A DNA stretch of 52,419 bases, from positions 1 to 52,419 of the forward strand of contig JASBVG010000040.1 in NCBI GenBank assembly GCA_030147505.1. The letters run 5' to 3'. The translations under genes and the position numbers were made by a program. Every line of letters starts with the position of its first letter. The first letter of the stretch is position 1. The notes below the pieces were generated by a model, which saw only the letters and a program-made list of their open reading frames with translations, was not told where the DNA came from and ran no database searches. Below, piece by piece: positions 9,925 to 18,474 of this stretch. The DNA is from Tardiphaga sp. GTDB taxonomy: Bacteria; Pseudomonadota; Alphaproteobacteria; Rhizobiales; Xanthobacteraceae.

Positions 9925-10284
9925 CTAGCGCAATTCGTAGGTCTTGCCGTCCACCGTGATGCGCTCGGCACGCATCTCGTCCTTCTCGACCGTGGACGGA
10001 TAGCCATAGGCCGACGCCGTCTTGCCGACAGCGACCACGTCGGCCGAAGCGCCGCGCGAGGTCATGCGGGAGGTCGGCGCCAGCGTCACGGTCCAGGCCT
10101 TGTCACTGCCCTTGATGACGACGGTCGCATGCGGATTCTCGAATTTCAGACTTTGGATCGGCCCCGTCACGGTGACCGGCTTTGCAGCATCGTAACTGCC
10201 CCAGCCATGATGCGCGACGGCCGCGGCCGTGGTGAGAGCGACCAAGGCTACGCCACCGAGGGCGGTGCGAAGAATGCGCGTCAT
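9925..10284 (-). CDS. DUF6152-family exported protein
   Basis: A 119-residue secreted protein. A signal peptide (to about residue 23) is followed by the family signature AHHGWGSYD, which gives a His-His at the mature N-terminus, and then a small beta-rich domain. The HHGW start could bind metal, which is inference. AAAGGAG seven bases before ATG 10284 makes the start clear. It precedes the DUF6644-like gene and probably shares its mRNA. Confidence 0.8.
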   Translation of the reverse strand: MTRILRTALGGVALVALTTAAAVAHHGWGSYDAAKPVTVTGPIQSLKFENPHATVVIKGSDKAWTVTLAPTSRMTSRGASADVVAVGKTASAYGYPSTVEKDEMRAERITVDGKTYELR

Positions 10285-10307
10285 CTGTCAGCTCCTTTGC
10301 TGGCCAC

Positions 10308-10868
10308 TCACCTTACAACGCCTGAAATGAAGCCAGGTTTACGCCTCGGCGGCTTGATGTCGTTTTTCAGGAAACATCGCGCGCTCTTGCCGGCATAGCC
10401 GGGCCGGGCAAAGGTCCAGGCGCGGCACTTGTTGTCGCCCTGGCAGGCATCGCGGCAGACATCGCCACGTTCGGCCTTGTCGTCGTTCTTCACCTCGAAA
10501 GAACGATAATCGCCGCCATAGCGATCAGTCGAAATTTCCACTGGACCGCTGCGCGGCTCGATCACGCCGGCGCCGCGCACCCCCGAGACGCAGCAATAGC
10601 TTTGCACACGCGGCGGGACCTTGTCCTTGAGCCAGCAAACAGCATTTTCCGAATTGTCGCTGGGATAGTTGAAGCTCCAGGCACGGCACTTCTTATCTCG
10701 CTCGCAGATCAGCGCGCATTCTGCCGGATCACCCGAAATCGACACCGAGCGCTGATAGTCATTGCCCGGCCGGTCGAAATTGGTCTGCGCCTGCGCAGGT
10801 ACGCTTGCCGCCAGCACAACCATCGCAAGTGCGGCCAGACATGCTCCGAACAGGCGGCTCCTCAACAT
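10308..10868 (-). CDS. Exported protein with two PAN/Apple-like domains
   Basis: A 186-residue secreted protein with a signal peptide to about residue 28 (AQAQ). Two tandem PAN-like modules follow (about 30-100 and 108-186). Both share the pattern D-Y-x-S, two Cys separated by three residues, then C-R-A-W-[ST]-F and a late C-[WF]-L-K. PAN modules bind protein or carbohydrate; the partner is unknown. It lies 23 bp upstream of the DUF6152 gene on the same strand. Confidence 0.82.
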   Translation of the reverse strand: MLRSRLFGACLAALAMVVLAASVPAQAQTNFDRPGNDYQRSVSISGDPAECALICERDKKCRAWSFNYPSDNSENAVCWLKDKVPPRVQSYCCVSGVRGAGVIEPRSGPVEISTDRYGGDYRSFEVKNDDKAERGDVCRDACQGDNKCRAWTFARPGYAGKSARCFLKNDIKPPRRKPGFISGVVR

Positions 10869-10990
10869 GCAATCGGTTTTCCAGCTGGTTGCAACAAGGG
10901 GATCGACGAACCGTCATTGGAACGCCTGCCACCTGTACGCCCGATGAACGGATTGACAGAAATCGCCCACCCAACTCACAAGCGCTTGAG

Positions 10991-12361
10991 CTAGAAGCAA
11001 TATTCCTTGTAGACCGGCGTCACAGTGCCGCCCCAGGCGCCGTTGAATTTGGCAAGCATTTCCTCGGCTGGAGTCTTGCCGCAGTCGATGATCCGGTCGA
11101 GCGGCGCGAGATGACGCGTTTCGTCGCAGCCGTTCGCATCGAGCTTGGCGCGGCGATGCAGCCCGCCATGGGCAATGGCCAGGCACTCCTTGGCAATCTC
11201 GAACAGATAGTGATCCTTGATCCGCGCCTTGAAGCCGAAGCGCGGCACGTCGTCGCGCAAAGCCTGACGTTCCGCAGCAGTCCAGTGCCTGGCAATGTCC
11301 CAGGCAGCATCGAGCGCGGCGTCGTCATAAAGCAACCCGACCCAGAACGCGGACAGCGCCGGCAGGCGATCCGACGTGACGCCATCGGCGCCGCGCATTT
11401 CCAGATAACGTTTGAGGCGGACTTCCGGGAAGATCGTGGAGAGATGATTGGCCCAGTCCGACAGCGTCGGCTTCTCACCGGGCATCTTGTTGTTCTTGCC
11501 TTCGAAGAAAGCGCGGAACGAGGAGCCGGAGACGTCGATGTAAGTATCGCCGCGCTTCACGAAATACATCGGCACGTCGAGCGCATAGTCGACCCAGCGC
11601 TCGAAGCCCATACCGGACTCGAACGCCCAGGGCAGCATGCCCGAACGGGCATTGTCGGTGTCACGCCAGATCTCGGAGCGGAATGACAGGAAGCCGTTCG
11701 GCTTGCCTTCTGTGAAGGGCGAGTTGGCGAACAGCGCCGTCGCCACCGGCTGCAGCGCCAGCGAGACGCGCAGCTTCTTCACCATGTCGGATTCCGAGGA
11801 GAAGTCGAGATTGGTCTGCACGGTGCAGGTCCGGTACATCATGTCGAGACCATAGGTGCCGACCTTCGGCATGTAGTTGGTCATGATCTTGTAGCGGCCC
11901 TTCGGCATCACCGGAATCTGCGTCCGGGACCATGACGGCGTGAGGCCGAGCCCAAGGAAGCCAATCCCGAGCGGCGTCGCGACTTCGCGTACCTGAGCAA
12001 GATGCGCCATCAGCTCGGCTTGCGTCTGATGCACGGTCTCCACCGGCGCACCCGAGAGCTCGAACTGCCCCCCCGGCTCCAGCGATATGGCTCCGCCGCC
12101 GGTAACATCATAGAGGCCGATGATATTCGGGCCCTCCATGATCGGCTCCCACCCAAGCAGGTGCTTCATGCCGTCCAGCAGCGCGCCGATGCCGCGCGGG
12201 CCTTCGTAGGGCACGGGGTTGTGGCCATCGAGGGTGAACGGTGTCTTCTCATGTTCCGTACCGATACGGAATTCCGACACTGGCTTCACGCCCTTTTCCA
12301 GCCATGCCACGAGTTCGTCGCGCGACTGCAGCGGCGTCATATCGAGTTGGTCACGCGCCAT
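10991..12361 (-). CDS. gshA: Glutamate-cysteine ligase (plant/alphaproteobacterial type)
   Basis: ATP-dependent ligase that makes gamma-glutamylcysteine, the first step of glutathione synthesis, in the cytoplasm. The 456-residue product from ATG 12361 opens MARDQLDMTPLQSRDEL, as in Bradyrhizobium homologues, and contains EFRIGTEHE, ISLEPGGQFELSG and YMPKVGTYGLDMMYRT, all characteristic of this class. A TTG 27 bases upstream is in frame but unlikely. The next gene upstream is a MarR regulator, then a divergent glutathione S-transferase, so the neighbourhood has a glutathione theme. Confidence 0.95.
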   Translation of the reverse strand: MARDQLDMTPLQSRDELVAWLEKGVKPVSEFRIGTEHEKTPFTLDGHNPVPYEGPRGIGALLDGMKHLLGWEPIMEGPNIIGLYDVTGGGAISLEPGGQFELSGAPVETVHQTQAELMAHLAQVREVATPLGIGFLGLGLTPSWSRTQIPVMPKGRYKIMTNYMPKVGTYGLDMMYRTCTVQTNLDFSSESDMVKKLRVSLALQPVATALFANSPFTEGKPNGFLSFRSEIWRDTDNARSGMLPWAFESGMGFERWVDYALDVPMYFVKRGDTYIDVSGSSFRAFFEGKNNKMPGEKPTLSDWANHLSTIFPEVRLKRYLEMRGADGVTSDRLPALSAFWVGLLYDDAALDAAWDIARHWTAAERQALRDDVPRFGFKARIKDHYLFEIAKECLAIAHGGLHRRAKLDANGCDETRHLAPLDRIIDCGKTPAEEMLAKFNGAWGGTVTPVYKEYCF

Positions 12362-12457
12362 GAGAAGTCCAGTCGAAAGGCGCTGCAATCCGATGCGCGC
12401 AGTGTCGGGAACGCCGGCGATCCGATCGGGACGCCAACGCAGAGGGAATTTGAAACG

Positions 12458-12958
12458 TCATCGCGCCGGAGCGGCGTCTTTGGCGACCGGCGCAGAAACA
12501 GCCGGTGTGTCATGGCATGCGCAACCGAGCCGGTCCAGCAGGCCGCACAGTTTTGCTGCATCTGCGTCGGTGAGCTTGGAGCCGACATGCTTCTCGATGG
12601 CCACCGCATAGGCGCTGCCCATCTTCTTGTGCATCTCGCGCCCCGCCGGAGTGATCTCCACGAACAGCCCGCGCTTGTCCATCTTGCATTCGCGCCTGAT
12701 GGCAAGCCCCTCATCGACCAGCCGGTCGATCAGCCGCGAGGTCGAGTATTGCGGTATCAACATCTGCTTTTCGAGTTCGACCGGACGCAGCTCGCCAGTC
12801 GGCGAGCGCGACAGCTCCATCAGCGCGTCAAACCAGGCGAGCGGCGGAAAGCCGGCACGCTTCAGGTCCTGCTCGACACAGTCCAGCACGCGGCTCTGCA
12901 CCCGCATCAGGCGGATCCAGGCGGCGGCAGCCTCGGTGGAAGGTTTACGTTTCATCAT
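12458..12958 (-). CDS. MarR-family transcriptional regulator
   Basis: A 166-residue winged-helix repressor-like protein (from ATG 12958; ATG 12955 also possible). The MarR domain spans about residues 15-130, with PPLAWFDALMEL, a recognition region around QYSTSRLIDRLVDEGL, and the wing MDKRGLFVEITPAGR. Two cysteines close together near the C-terminus (GCAC) could sense redox state. No Shine-Dalgarno is visible before either ATG. It is divergent from the glutathione S-transferase gene, with TGCATC repeats between them that probably form its operator. Confidence 0.9.
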   Translation of the reverse strand: MMKRKPSTEAAAAWIRLMRVQSRVLDCVEQDLKRAGFPPLAWFDALMELSRSPTGELRPVELEKQMLIPQYSTSRLIDRLVDEGLAIRRECKMDKRGLFVEITPAGREMHKKMGSAYAVAIEKHVGSKLTDADAAKLCGLLDRLGCACHDTPAVSAPVAKDAAPAR

Positions 12959-12990
12959 ACAGTCCAAATGGTGGCCTATCCTAGCCACTC

Positions 12991-13036
12991 GATGCATCTG
13001 CATCAATCTTGACTATTCCATGCCGATGCATTTAGT
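12991..13036 (+). promoter_or_regulatory. Promoter and likely MarR operator for the GST gene
   Basis: TTGACT at 13009-13014 and TTTAGT at 13031-13036 are 16 bases apart, a plausible sigma70 promoter facing the GST gene. GATGCATC at 12991-12998, a further TGCATC at 12999-13004 and GATGCATT at 13025-13032 bracket it, and the last overlaps the -10. The two GATGCAT centres are 34 bp apart, about three helical turns. Repression by the divergent MarR protein is inferred. Confidence 0.55.
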
Positions 13037-13078
13037 CACGCCCCGGCGTTACCCCAACGTTCTTAAGGAGGAATTTCG

Positions 13079-13693
13079 ATGAAGCTGTATTATTCGCCTG
13101 GCGCCTGCTCGCTGTCGCCGCATATCGCGCTTCTCGAAGCCGGCCTGCCCTATGACCTCGTCAAGGTCGATCTCAGGGCCAAGAAACTGGAAAGCGGCGA
13201 CGACTATCTCGCCGTCAATCCGAAGGGCCAGGTGCCGGCCCTCGGGCTCGATGGTGGTGAACTTGTCACCGAAGGACCGGTGATCGTTCAATATATTGCT
13301 GACCAGGCCGCGGCCAGGAATCTCGCCCCGGCCAATGGCAGCCCGGAACGCCGCAAGCTGCAAGAGCTGCTCATCTTCGTGAATGGCGAGCTGCACAAGA
13401 ATTTTTCTCCGCTGTTTCAGCCGATCTTCGCCGACGACGTAAAGGATTTCTTCCGCACTCGTCTGACCAGCAAGTTCAAGTATCTCGACGCCCAGCTCGA
13501 GGGCCGCGACTACCTGATGGGTCAGCAGTTCAGCGTCGCCGACGGCTATTTGTTCACGATGCTGCGCTGGGCCGACGCCCACAAGCTCGACCTCTCCATG
13601 TTCAAGAACCTGATGGCCTACAAGGATCGCGTCGCCGCGCGTCCGAAGGTGCAGGAAGCTCTGGAGAAGGAAGGCCTGATGAAGGCGGCGTAA
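13079..13693 (+). CDS. gst: Glutathione S-transferase (beta-class like)
   Basis: Cytosolic enzyme of 204 residues that conjugates or reduces substrates with glutathione. The thioredoxin-like N-terminal domain (1-78) has YYSPGACSLSPHI with C10, the beta-class cysteine, and NPKGQVPAL with the cis-Pro; an all-helical C-terminal domain follows. AAGGAGG seven bases before ATG 13079 is a near-ideal ribosome-binding site. It is divergent from a MarR regulator and ends at a strong terminator, so it is probably a single-gene, inducible detoxification unit. Confidence 0.95.
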   Translation: MKLYYSPGACSLSPHIALLEAGLPYDLVKVDLRAKKLESGDDYLAVNPKGQVPALGLDGGELVTEGPVIVQYIADQAAARNLAPANGSPERRKLQELLIFVNGELHKNFSPLFQPIFADDVKDFFRTRLTSKFKYLDAQLEGRDYLMGQQFSVADGYLFTMLRWADAHKLDLSMFKNLMAYKDRVAARPKVQEALEKEGLMKAA

Positions 13694-13716
13694 GCTGCGC
13701 CGTCGAGCCACTCTGC

Positions 13717-13743
13717 AAGGGCCGGTACACGCCGGCCCTTTTT
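13717..13743 (+). terminator. Intrinsic terminator after gst
   Basis: A perfect nine-base-pair stem (AAGGGCCGG, six-base loop, CCGGCCCTT) runs into five Ts. It lies 24 bp after the GST stop. Confidence 0.88.
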
Positions 13744-13818
13744 GTTCTACTATCCTGGCGAGTTCCCGGCTCCCTCTGCACCCTTTCACTTTGCGCCCTT
13801 TGCCCCCACATAGGCCCC

Positions 13819-14814
13819 ATGACCCCATCCCCCGATTACAGCCTGCAGCCCGACACTCCCATGCGCGCGCCATCTTCCGTCCCGGTGGACGATGCGGTTC
13901 TGCCATTCGACGTGGCGCCGCTCGATCTGCGCGGACGGCTGACACGGCTCGGGCCTGCGCTCGATGAGCTCTTGTCCAAGCACGATTATCCAACGCCGGT
14001 GGCCAAGCTGCTCGGCGAAGCCATCGTGTTGACCACGCTGCTCGGCTCGGCGTTGAAATTCGACGGCCGCTTCATCCTGCAGACCCAGACCGACGGTCCA
14101 GTGTCGCTGATGATCGTCGATTTCCGCGCACCGGATCGCATGCGCGCTTACGCACGCTTCGATGCCGAACGCCTGAAAGACGGACTGTCATCTGCAGAAT
14201 TGCTCGGCAAGGGGCACCTTGCAATGACTGTCGATCAGGGTCCCGACATGAGCCGTTATCAGGGCCTCGTCGCCCTCGACGGCGGCACGCTGGAAGACGC
14301 CGCGCACGAATACTTCCTGCGTTCCGAGCAAATTCCGACCAAGGTGCGCCTCGCCGTCGGCGAGGAGTGGCGCGGCGGCGATGGCGGCCCGACCCATGGC
14401 TGGCGCGGCGGCGGCATGCTGCTGCAATTCCTGCCCAAGGCCTCCGATCGTGCCCAACGCGATCTCGATGCCGGCGATGTCCCTGACGGCGCCAAGATCG
14501 ACGTGGTGCCCGAGGACGATGCCTGGATCGAAGGCCAGTCGCTGATCTCGACGGTCGAGGATGTCGAGCTGATCGACCCCGACCTGTCTGGCGAGCGGCT
14601 GTTGTTCCGCCTCTTTCACGAGCGCGGCGTACGCGTCTTCGCACCGGCGCCGCTACGCGCGCAGTGTTCCTGCTCGCGCGAGGCAGTGTCAGGCATGCTG
14701 AAGCGCTTCGATCAGAAGGATCGCGAGGACATGGTGGAGAACGGCAAGGTTGTGGTGACCTGCGAGTTCTGCTCATCGGTCTATGAATTCACGCCGGCAG
14801 AAGCGGACGTGTAA
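13819..14814 (+). CDS. hslO: Redox-regulated chaperonin Hsp33
   Basis: Cytoplasmic holdase chaperone switched on by oxidation. The 331-residue protein has the Hsp33 core (about 30-270) and the C-terminal zinc switch C283-S-C285 ... C315-E-F-C318, complete. The first ~28 residues are extra and disordered-looking; a later ATG at 13861 is possible. It converges with apaG. In many relatives hslO and apaG are likewise neighbours. Confidence 0.95.
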   Translation: MTPSPDYSLQPDTPMRAPSSVPVDDAVLPFDVAPLDLRGRLTRLGPALDELLSKHDYPTPVAKLLGEAIVLTTLLGSALKFDGRFILQTQTDGPVSLMIVDFRAPDRMRAYARFDAERLKDGLSSAELLGKGHLAMTVDQGPDMSRYQGLVALDGGTLEDAAHEYFLRSEQIPTKVRLAVGEEWRGGDGGPTHGWRGGGMLLQFLPKASDRAQRDLDAGDVPDGAKIDVVPEDDAWIEGQSLISTVEDVELIDPDLSGERLLFRLFHERGVRVFAPAPLRAQCSCSREAVSGMLKRFDQKDREDMVENGKVVVTCEFCSSVYEFTPAEADV

Positions 14815-14826
14815 TCAGTGACCCGG

Positions 14827-14852
14827 CCCGGATGGGCTTCGCTCCATCCGGG
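14827..14852. repeat. Hairpin between convergent hslO and apaG
   Basis: CCCGGATGG, an eight-base loop and CCATCCGGG form a nine-base-pair stem. There is no U-run on either strand. It resembles the GC-rich palindromes scattered in Bradyrhizobium-type genomes and may block read-through in both directions. Confidence 0.55.
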
Positions 14853-14861
14853 AAACTGAAC

Positions 14862-15254
14862 TCAGTTCAGCACCCGCTTGCTCTCCGGCCCATCCAGCGA
14901 AAACAACGGCACGTCGATTTCGAACCGCTCGCCCTGATCGGTCACCATCTGATAGGTGCCCTCCATAAAACCCGATGAGGTCGGCAGCGGCACGCCCGAC
15001 GTGTATTCGAACCGCTCGCCCGGCCCGAGCACAGGCTGCTCGCCGACCACACCCTCGCCACGTACTTCCTGCATCCGGCCCGACGCGTCGGTGATGATCC
15101 AGCGCCGCGTCTTCAGCTGCACGGTTTCCTTGCCTGCATTGGTAATGACGATCGTATAGGACCAGAAGAACTGCTGCTTCTCGGCCGACGAACGGTCCGG
15201 CATGAAATTCGGCTCGACGGTAACTTCGATGTGGCGGGTGACGGCGCGGTACAT
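14862..15254 (-). CDS. apaG: ApaG (DUF525) protein
   Basis: A 130-residue single-domain protein with a fibronectin-III-like fold, exactly the usual length from ATG 15254. Family motifs are IEVTVEPNFMPDRS, YTIVITNAGKETVQL, RRWIITDASG and PGERFEYTSG, with a late MEGTYQM. The biochemical function is not settled; some homologues bind pyrophosphate. It converges with hslO. Confidence 0.95.
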   Translation of the reverse strand: MYRAVTRHIEVTVEPNFMPDRSSAEKQQFFWSYTIVITNAGKETVQLKTRRWIITDASGRMQEVRGEGVVGEQPVLGPGERFEYTSGVPLPTSSGFMEGTYQMVTDQGERFEIDVPLFSLDGPESKRVLN

Positions 15255-15483
15255 GGGGACATCATCGCTGCGTGAGGCTGAACCGGCAACATAACGAAAA
15301 ACAACGAAGCGGCCAAATACCGATGCCACGCAAAATTGCCATCCCCGCTTGAACACAGTTCGTACCTATCGCCTTCCAATCCGCGGCGGATCGCCTCACG
15401 AAATCGTCTCGCCATGAATTGACTTGCGGCGACGCGGCGAAGCGGGTCTTTCTTCTGAATCAATCTACGTTGTGCGGTGTTGA

Positions 15484-16749
15484 ATGACCTCTGTTGCCGA
15501 TCCGGTCGCCGGACCAGCACATGCCGATGCATCAAAGGCATCGTCCCGCGTAGCTTCCGATGCGGAGGCGCCGCCGATCGTGACAGCTGTGAACGAGCGT
15601 GAACTGCGCCTCGATCTGTTTCGCGGCCTCGCATTGTGGCTGATCTTCATCGATCACCTGCCGCAAAACCTGCTCACCTGGCTGACCATCCGCAATTACG
15701 GCTTCAGCGACGCCACCGAGATTTTCATTTTTATCTCCGGATACACCGCCGCTTTCGTGTACGGCCGCGCGATGCAGGAACAGGGCACGTTGATCGCCAG
15801 CGCGCGCATCCTCAAGCGCGTGTGGCAAATCTATGTGGCGCATGTCTTCCTGTTTACGATCTTCCTTGCGGAAATCTCCTATGTTGCCACACGCTTCCAG
15901 AATCCTCTCTATACAGAAGAAATGGGTATCCTCGATTTCCTGAAGGAACCCGACGTCACCATCGTGCAGGCGCTGCTGCTGCGCTTCCGCCCGGTCAATA
16001 TGGACGTGCTGCCGCTCTATATCGTCCTGATGCTGTTCCTGCCGCTGATCCTGTGGCTGATGCGGCGACGCGCCGATGTCACGCTTGGCCTGTCGGTGCT
16101 GCTCTACGCGCTGACATGGGAATTCGACCTGCATCTCACCGCCTATCCGAATGGCGCCTGGGCGTTCAATCCATTCGCGTGGCAACTGCTGTTCGTGTTC
16201 GGGGCATGGTGCGCGCTGGGCGGAGCTGTCAGGATGACGCGGATACTGAATTCACCCATCACGCTCTGGATATGCGTTATCTATTTATTAGGGGCGTTTT
16301 GGGTGACGCTGACCTGGCACATCCCGCAAATCCATCATCTGCTGCCTAAATTGCTCGAACAGTGGATGTATCCGATCAACAAACCGGACCTGGATGTGCT
16401 CCGTTTTGCTCACTTCCTGGCACTGGCGGCCCTCACCGTCCGGTTCCTGCCAAGGGATTGGCCGGCACTGAAATCCATCTGGCTGCGACCAATGGTGCTT
16501 TGTGGCCAGCATTCGCTTGAGATTTTCTGCATAGGCGTGTTTCTGGCTTTTGCAGGTCAGTTTTTCCTGGGCGAAATCGCAGGCGGTGCAATTATGCACG
16601 GCCTGGTCAGCCTGGTCGGGATCGTCATCATGTCCGCCGCCGCGTGGGTGTTTTCATGGTACAAGCGCGTGACCGCGAAAGCCGGAGCGCGCGCCAAGAA
16701 GCCGCCGCAGAATGCGGCCGACGGCGATCTCGCAGGAGGGGGAGCATGA
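15484..16749 (+). CDS. opgC: OpgC-family membrane acyltransferase
   Basis: Polytopic inner-membrane protein of 421 residues with about ten helices. OpgC adds succinyl groups to osmoregulated periplasmic glucans. After a ~35-residue polar lead, the family start ELRLDLFRGLALWLIFIDHLPQN is visible, followed by TEIFIFISGYTAAFVYGR. The end is a basic tail. Its stop overlaps the next gene's start (ATGA), so it is coupled to the two SGNH genes that follow, which suggests a joint role in modifying an envelope glycan. No opgG/opgH lies nearby. Confidence 0.9.
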   Translation: MTSVADPVAGPAHADASKASSRVASDAEAPPIVTAVNERELRLDLFRGLALWLIFIDHLPQNLLTWLTIRNYGFSDATEIFIFISGYTAAFVYGRAMQEQGTLIASARILKRVWQIYVAHVFLFTIFLAEISYVATRFQNPLYTEEMGILDFLKEPDVTIVQALLLRFRPVNMDVLPLYIVLMLFLPLILWLMRRRADVTLGLSVLLYALTWEFDLHLTAYPNGAWAFNPFAWQLLFVFGAWCALGGAVRMTRILNSPITLWICVIYLLGAFWVTLTWHIPQIHHLLPKLLEQWMYPINKPDLDVLRFAHFLALAALTVRFLPRDWPALKSIWLRPMVLCGQHSLEIFCIGVFLAFAGQFFLGEIAGGAIMHGLVSLVGIVIMSAAAWVFSWYKRVTAKAGARAKKPPQNAADGDLAGGGA

Positions 16750-17519
16750 TGACCTTGCCGCACCGGTTGTCATGGCGACATGCGCTGCTGCTGGCCCTGC
16801 TCACGGCCGGCCCGGCGCAAGCCGACCCGACCAAGCAAGCCTGTACCGTTCCTGCCTATCTTCTCACCAGCGAAAGCTCGCTGTCGAAAGTGAAGGCAGC
16901 CGTAAAGCCGGGCGGCAAGCTCGACATTCTGGTAATCGGCAGCCGCTCCGCTGTCATTGGGCTATCCGACCAGTCAGCGGCGTTTCCCAACCGCCTGCAG
17001 GCTTACCTCGCCGAGAGGCTTCCGGGCATTGCCGTCAATGTTGCGCTGGAACTGCAGGTCAAGAAGACCGCCGAAGAGATGGCGCCCACCCTCGAAAAGC
17101 TGGTGGCGGAGAAGAAGCCGGATCTCGTCATCTGGCAGACCGGAACCGTCGATGCCATGCGCCAGGTGGATGGCGACGATTTCCGTAATGCATTGGACGA
17201 CGGCGTTGCTGCCATGCAAAAGGCAGGAACTGACGTCATTTTAATGAACCTGCAATACAGTCCACGCACCGAGTCCATGATTTCCGGCTCGGCATACCTA
17301 GATAATATGCGTGTGGTGGCGCAGCAGCACGACATTCCGCTGTTTGATCGTTTCGCCATCATGCGCCAGTGGAATGAGAATGGCGATTTCGACCTGTTCA
17401 ATCCCGCGCCCGGCATGGAGCTTGCGAAGCGGGTGCATGACTGTCTCGGCCGCGCGTTATCGGCCTTCGTGATCGAAGCGGCGCATATCAAGACAGAGGA
17501 TTTAAGGATTCAGCGTTAA
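16746..17519 (+). CDS. SGNH/GDSL-like exported protein with degraded active site
   Basis: A 257-residue protein with a signal peptide ending near A26-D27. The SGNH-like fold is recognisable from ILVIGSRSAV (block I, S68), a hydrophobic DLVIWQTGT strand (block III) and overall colinearity with the next gene. Block III has Val135 in place of Asn, and the C-terminal D-x-x-H of block V is replaced by NPAPG. It therefore probably lacks hydrolase activity and may bind a substrate or partner. Its start overlaps the opgC stop and its stop overlaps the next start (TAATG). Confidence 0.8.
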   Translation: MMTLPHRLSWRHALLLALLTAGPAQADPTKQACTVPAYLLTSESSLSKVKAAVKPGGKLDILVIGSRSAVIGLSDQSAAFPNRLQAYLAERLPGIAVNVALELQVKKTAEEMAPTLEKLVAEKKPDLVIWQTGTVDAMRQVDGDDFRNALDDGVAAMQKAGTDVILMNLQYSPRTESMISGSAYLDNMRVVAQQHDIPLFDRFAIMRQWNENGDFDLFNPAPGMELAKRVHDCLGRALSAFVIEAAHIKTEDLRIQR

Positions 17520-18439
17520 TGAGTTTTGAAGCTACCTTGCCCCGCCTGGTTGTTGCCGCTGCTCTTGTCGTCATGACTCCCGCATTTACTTCCACGGCGC
17601 ATGCCGAGGGATCGCAGGGCGCCGCGCAAGGACAGACCGACAACGCCAAAGGCGTTGCCGGCAAGACGATCGACAAGGTGAAGGACGTCGCCAAGACCGC
17701 GACGGACATTCTCAGCCGCGTGCCATGCCGTCAGCCCAAAGGGGGGATGAAGGCACTTGGCGCGCTGCCGCATGTGGCTGGCAAGCTCGCTGCGCATCAG
17801 CCTGTCACTATCATCGCCTTCGGCTCGTCCTCGACCCAGGGCTGGGGATCATCCGCACCGGAATTCACCTATCCCAATCGCCTCGCGGCACAGCTGCACC
17901 GCGCCTATCCCGGCGCAAACATTACCGTGCTCAATCGCGGCGTTGGCGGCGAGGACGCGCCGGAGATGATGAAGCGGCTGCAGATCCAGGTGATCGACGT
18001 GAAGCCCGATCTAGTGATCTGGCAGGTCGGCACCAATGCGGTGCTGCGCAATCTCGATCCGGCCGAGACCGGCAAGATGATCGAGGAAGGCGTCGGCCGC
18101 ATTCAGGCCGGCGGCGCCGACGTGGTGCTGATCGATCCGCAATATTCACCGGCAACGACATCGAAGCCGGAAGGCACCAGCAAGATGCTGTCGCTGATGC
18201 ACAAGGTGGCGGAGCTGCGCAAAGTCGGCATTTTCCCGCGCTTTGAAGTGATGAAGGAATGGCACGAAGGCCAGCAGATGGCGTTCGATTCCTTCGTTAT
18301 CGCGGATGGCCTGCACATGAACGACTGGGGCTACGCCTGCTTCGCGCAGCTGCTCGGCGACAACATCATCAAGTCGGTCGGCACCATCAAGATGGGCACC
18401 AACGAGCCTGCCATACAACAGGCTCAACGGCCGCTGTAA
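17519..18439 (+). CDS. SGNH/GDSL hydrolase, exported
   Basis: A 306-residue secreted esterase/acyltransferase-type protein. A signal peptide (to about residue 29) and a Lys/Ala-rich linker (30-68) precede the SGNH domain (95-290). All four blocks are intact: FGSSST with S104, NRGVGGEDAPEM with G144, WQVGTNA with N173, and IADGLHMND with D263 and H266. It is the third gene of the opgC unit. Removing or transferring acyl groups on a periplasmic glucan is the natural inference; the true substrate is unknown. Confidence 0.87.
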   Translation: MSFEATLPRLVVAAALVVMTPAFTSTAHAEGSQGAAQGQTDNAKGVAGKTIDKVKDVAKTATDILSRVPCRQPKGGMKALGALPHVAGKLAAHQPVTIIAFGSSSTQGWGSSAPEFTYPNRLAAQLHRAYPGANITVLNRGVGGEDAPEMMKRLQIQVIDVKPDLVIWQVGTNAVLRNLDPAETGKMIEEGVGRIQAGGADVVLIDPQYSPATTSKPEGTSKMLSLMHKVAELRKVGIFPRFEVMKEWHEGQQMAFDSFVIADGLHMNDWGYACFAQLLGDNIIKSVGTIKMGTNEPAIQQAQRPL

Positions 18440-18440
18440 T

Positions 18441-18468
18441 TGTCGTCCCGGCGAACGCCGGGACGACA
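18441..18468. repeat. Perfect GC-rich palindrome between convergent genes
   Basis: TGTCGTCCCGGCG-AA-CGCCGGGACGACA is a perfect 13-bp inverted repeat with a two-base spacer, sitting between the SGNH gene and metZ. This type of element is widely dispersed in Bradyrhizobium/Rhodopseudomonas genomes. It may also stop transcription in both directions, although no U-run follows. Confidence 0.75.
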
Positions 18469-18474
18469 GATTGC

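Noticed and set aside
14827..14852. An intrinsic terminator after hslO
   Set aside because: The stem is good but neither strand has a U-run, so it is listed as a hairpin repeat only.
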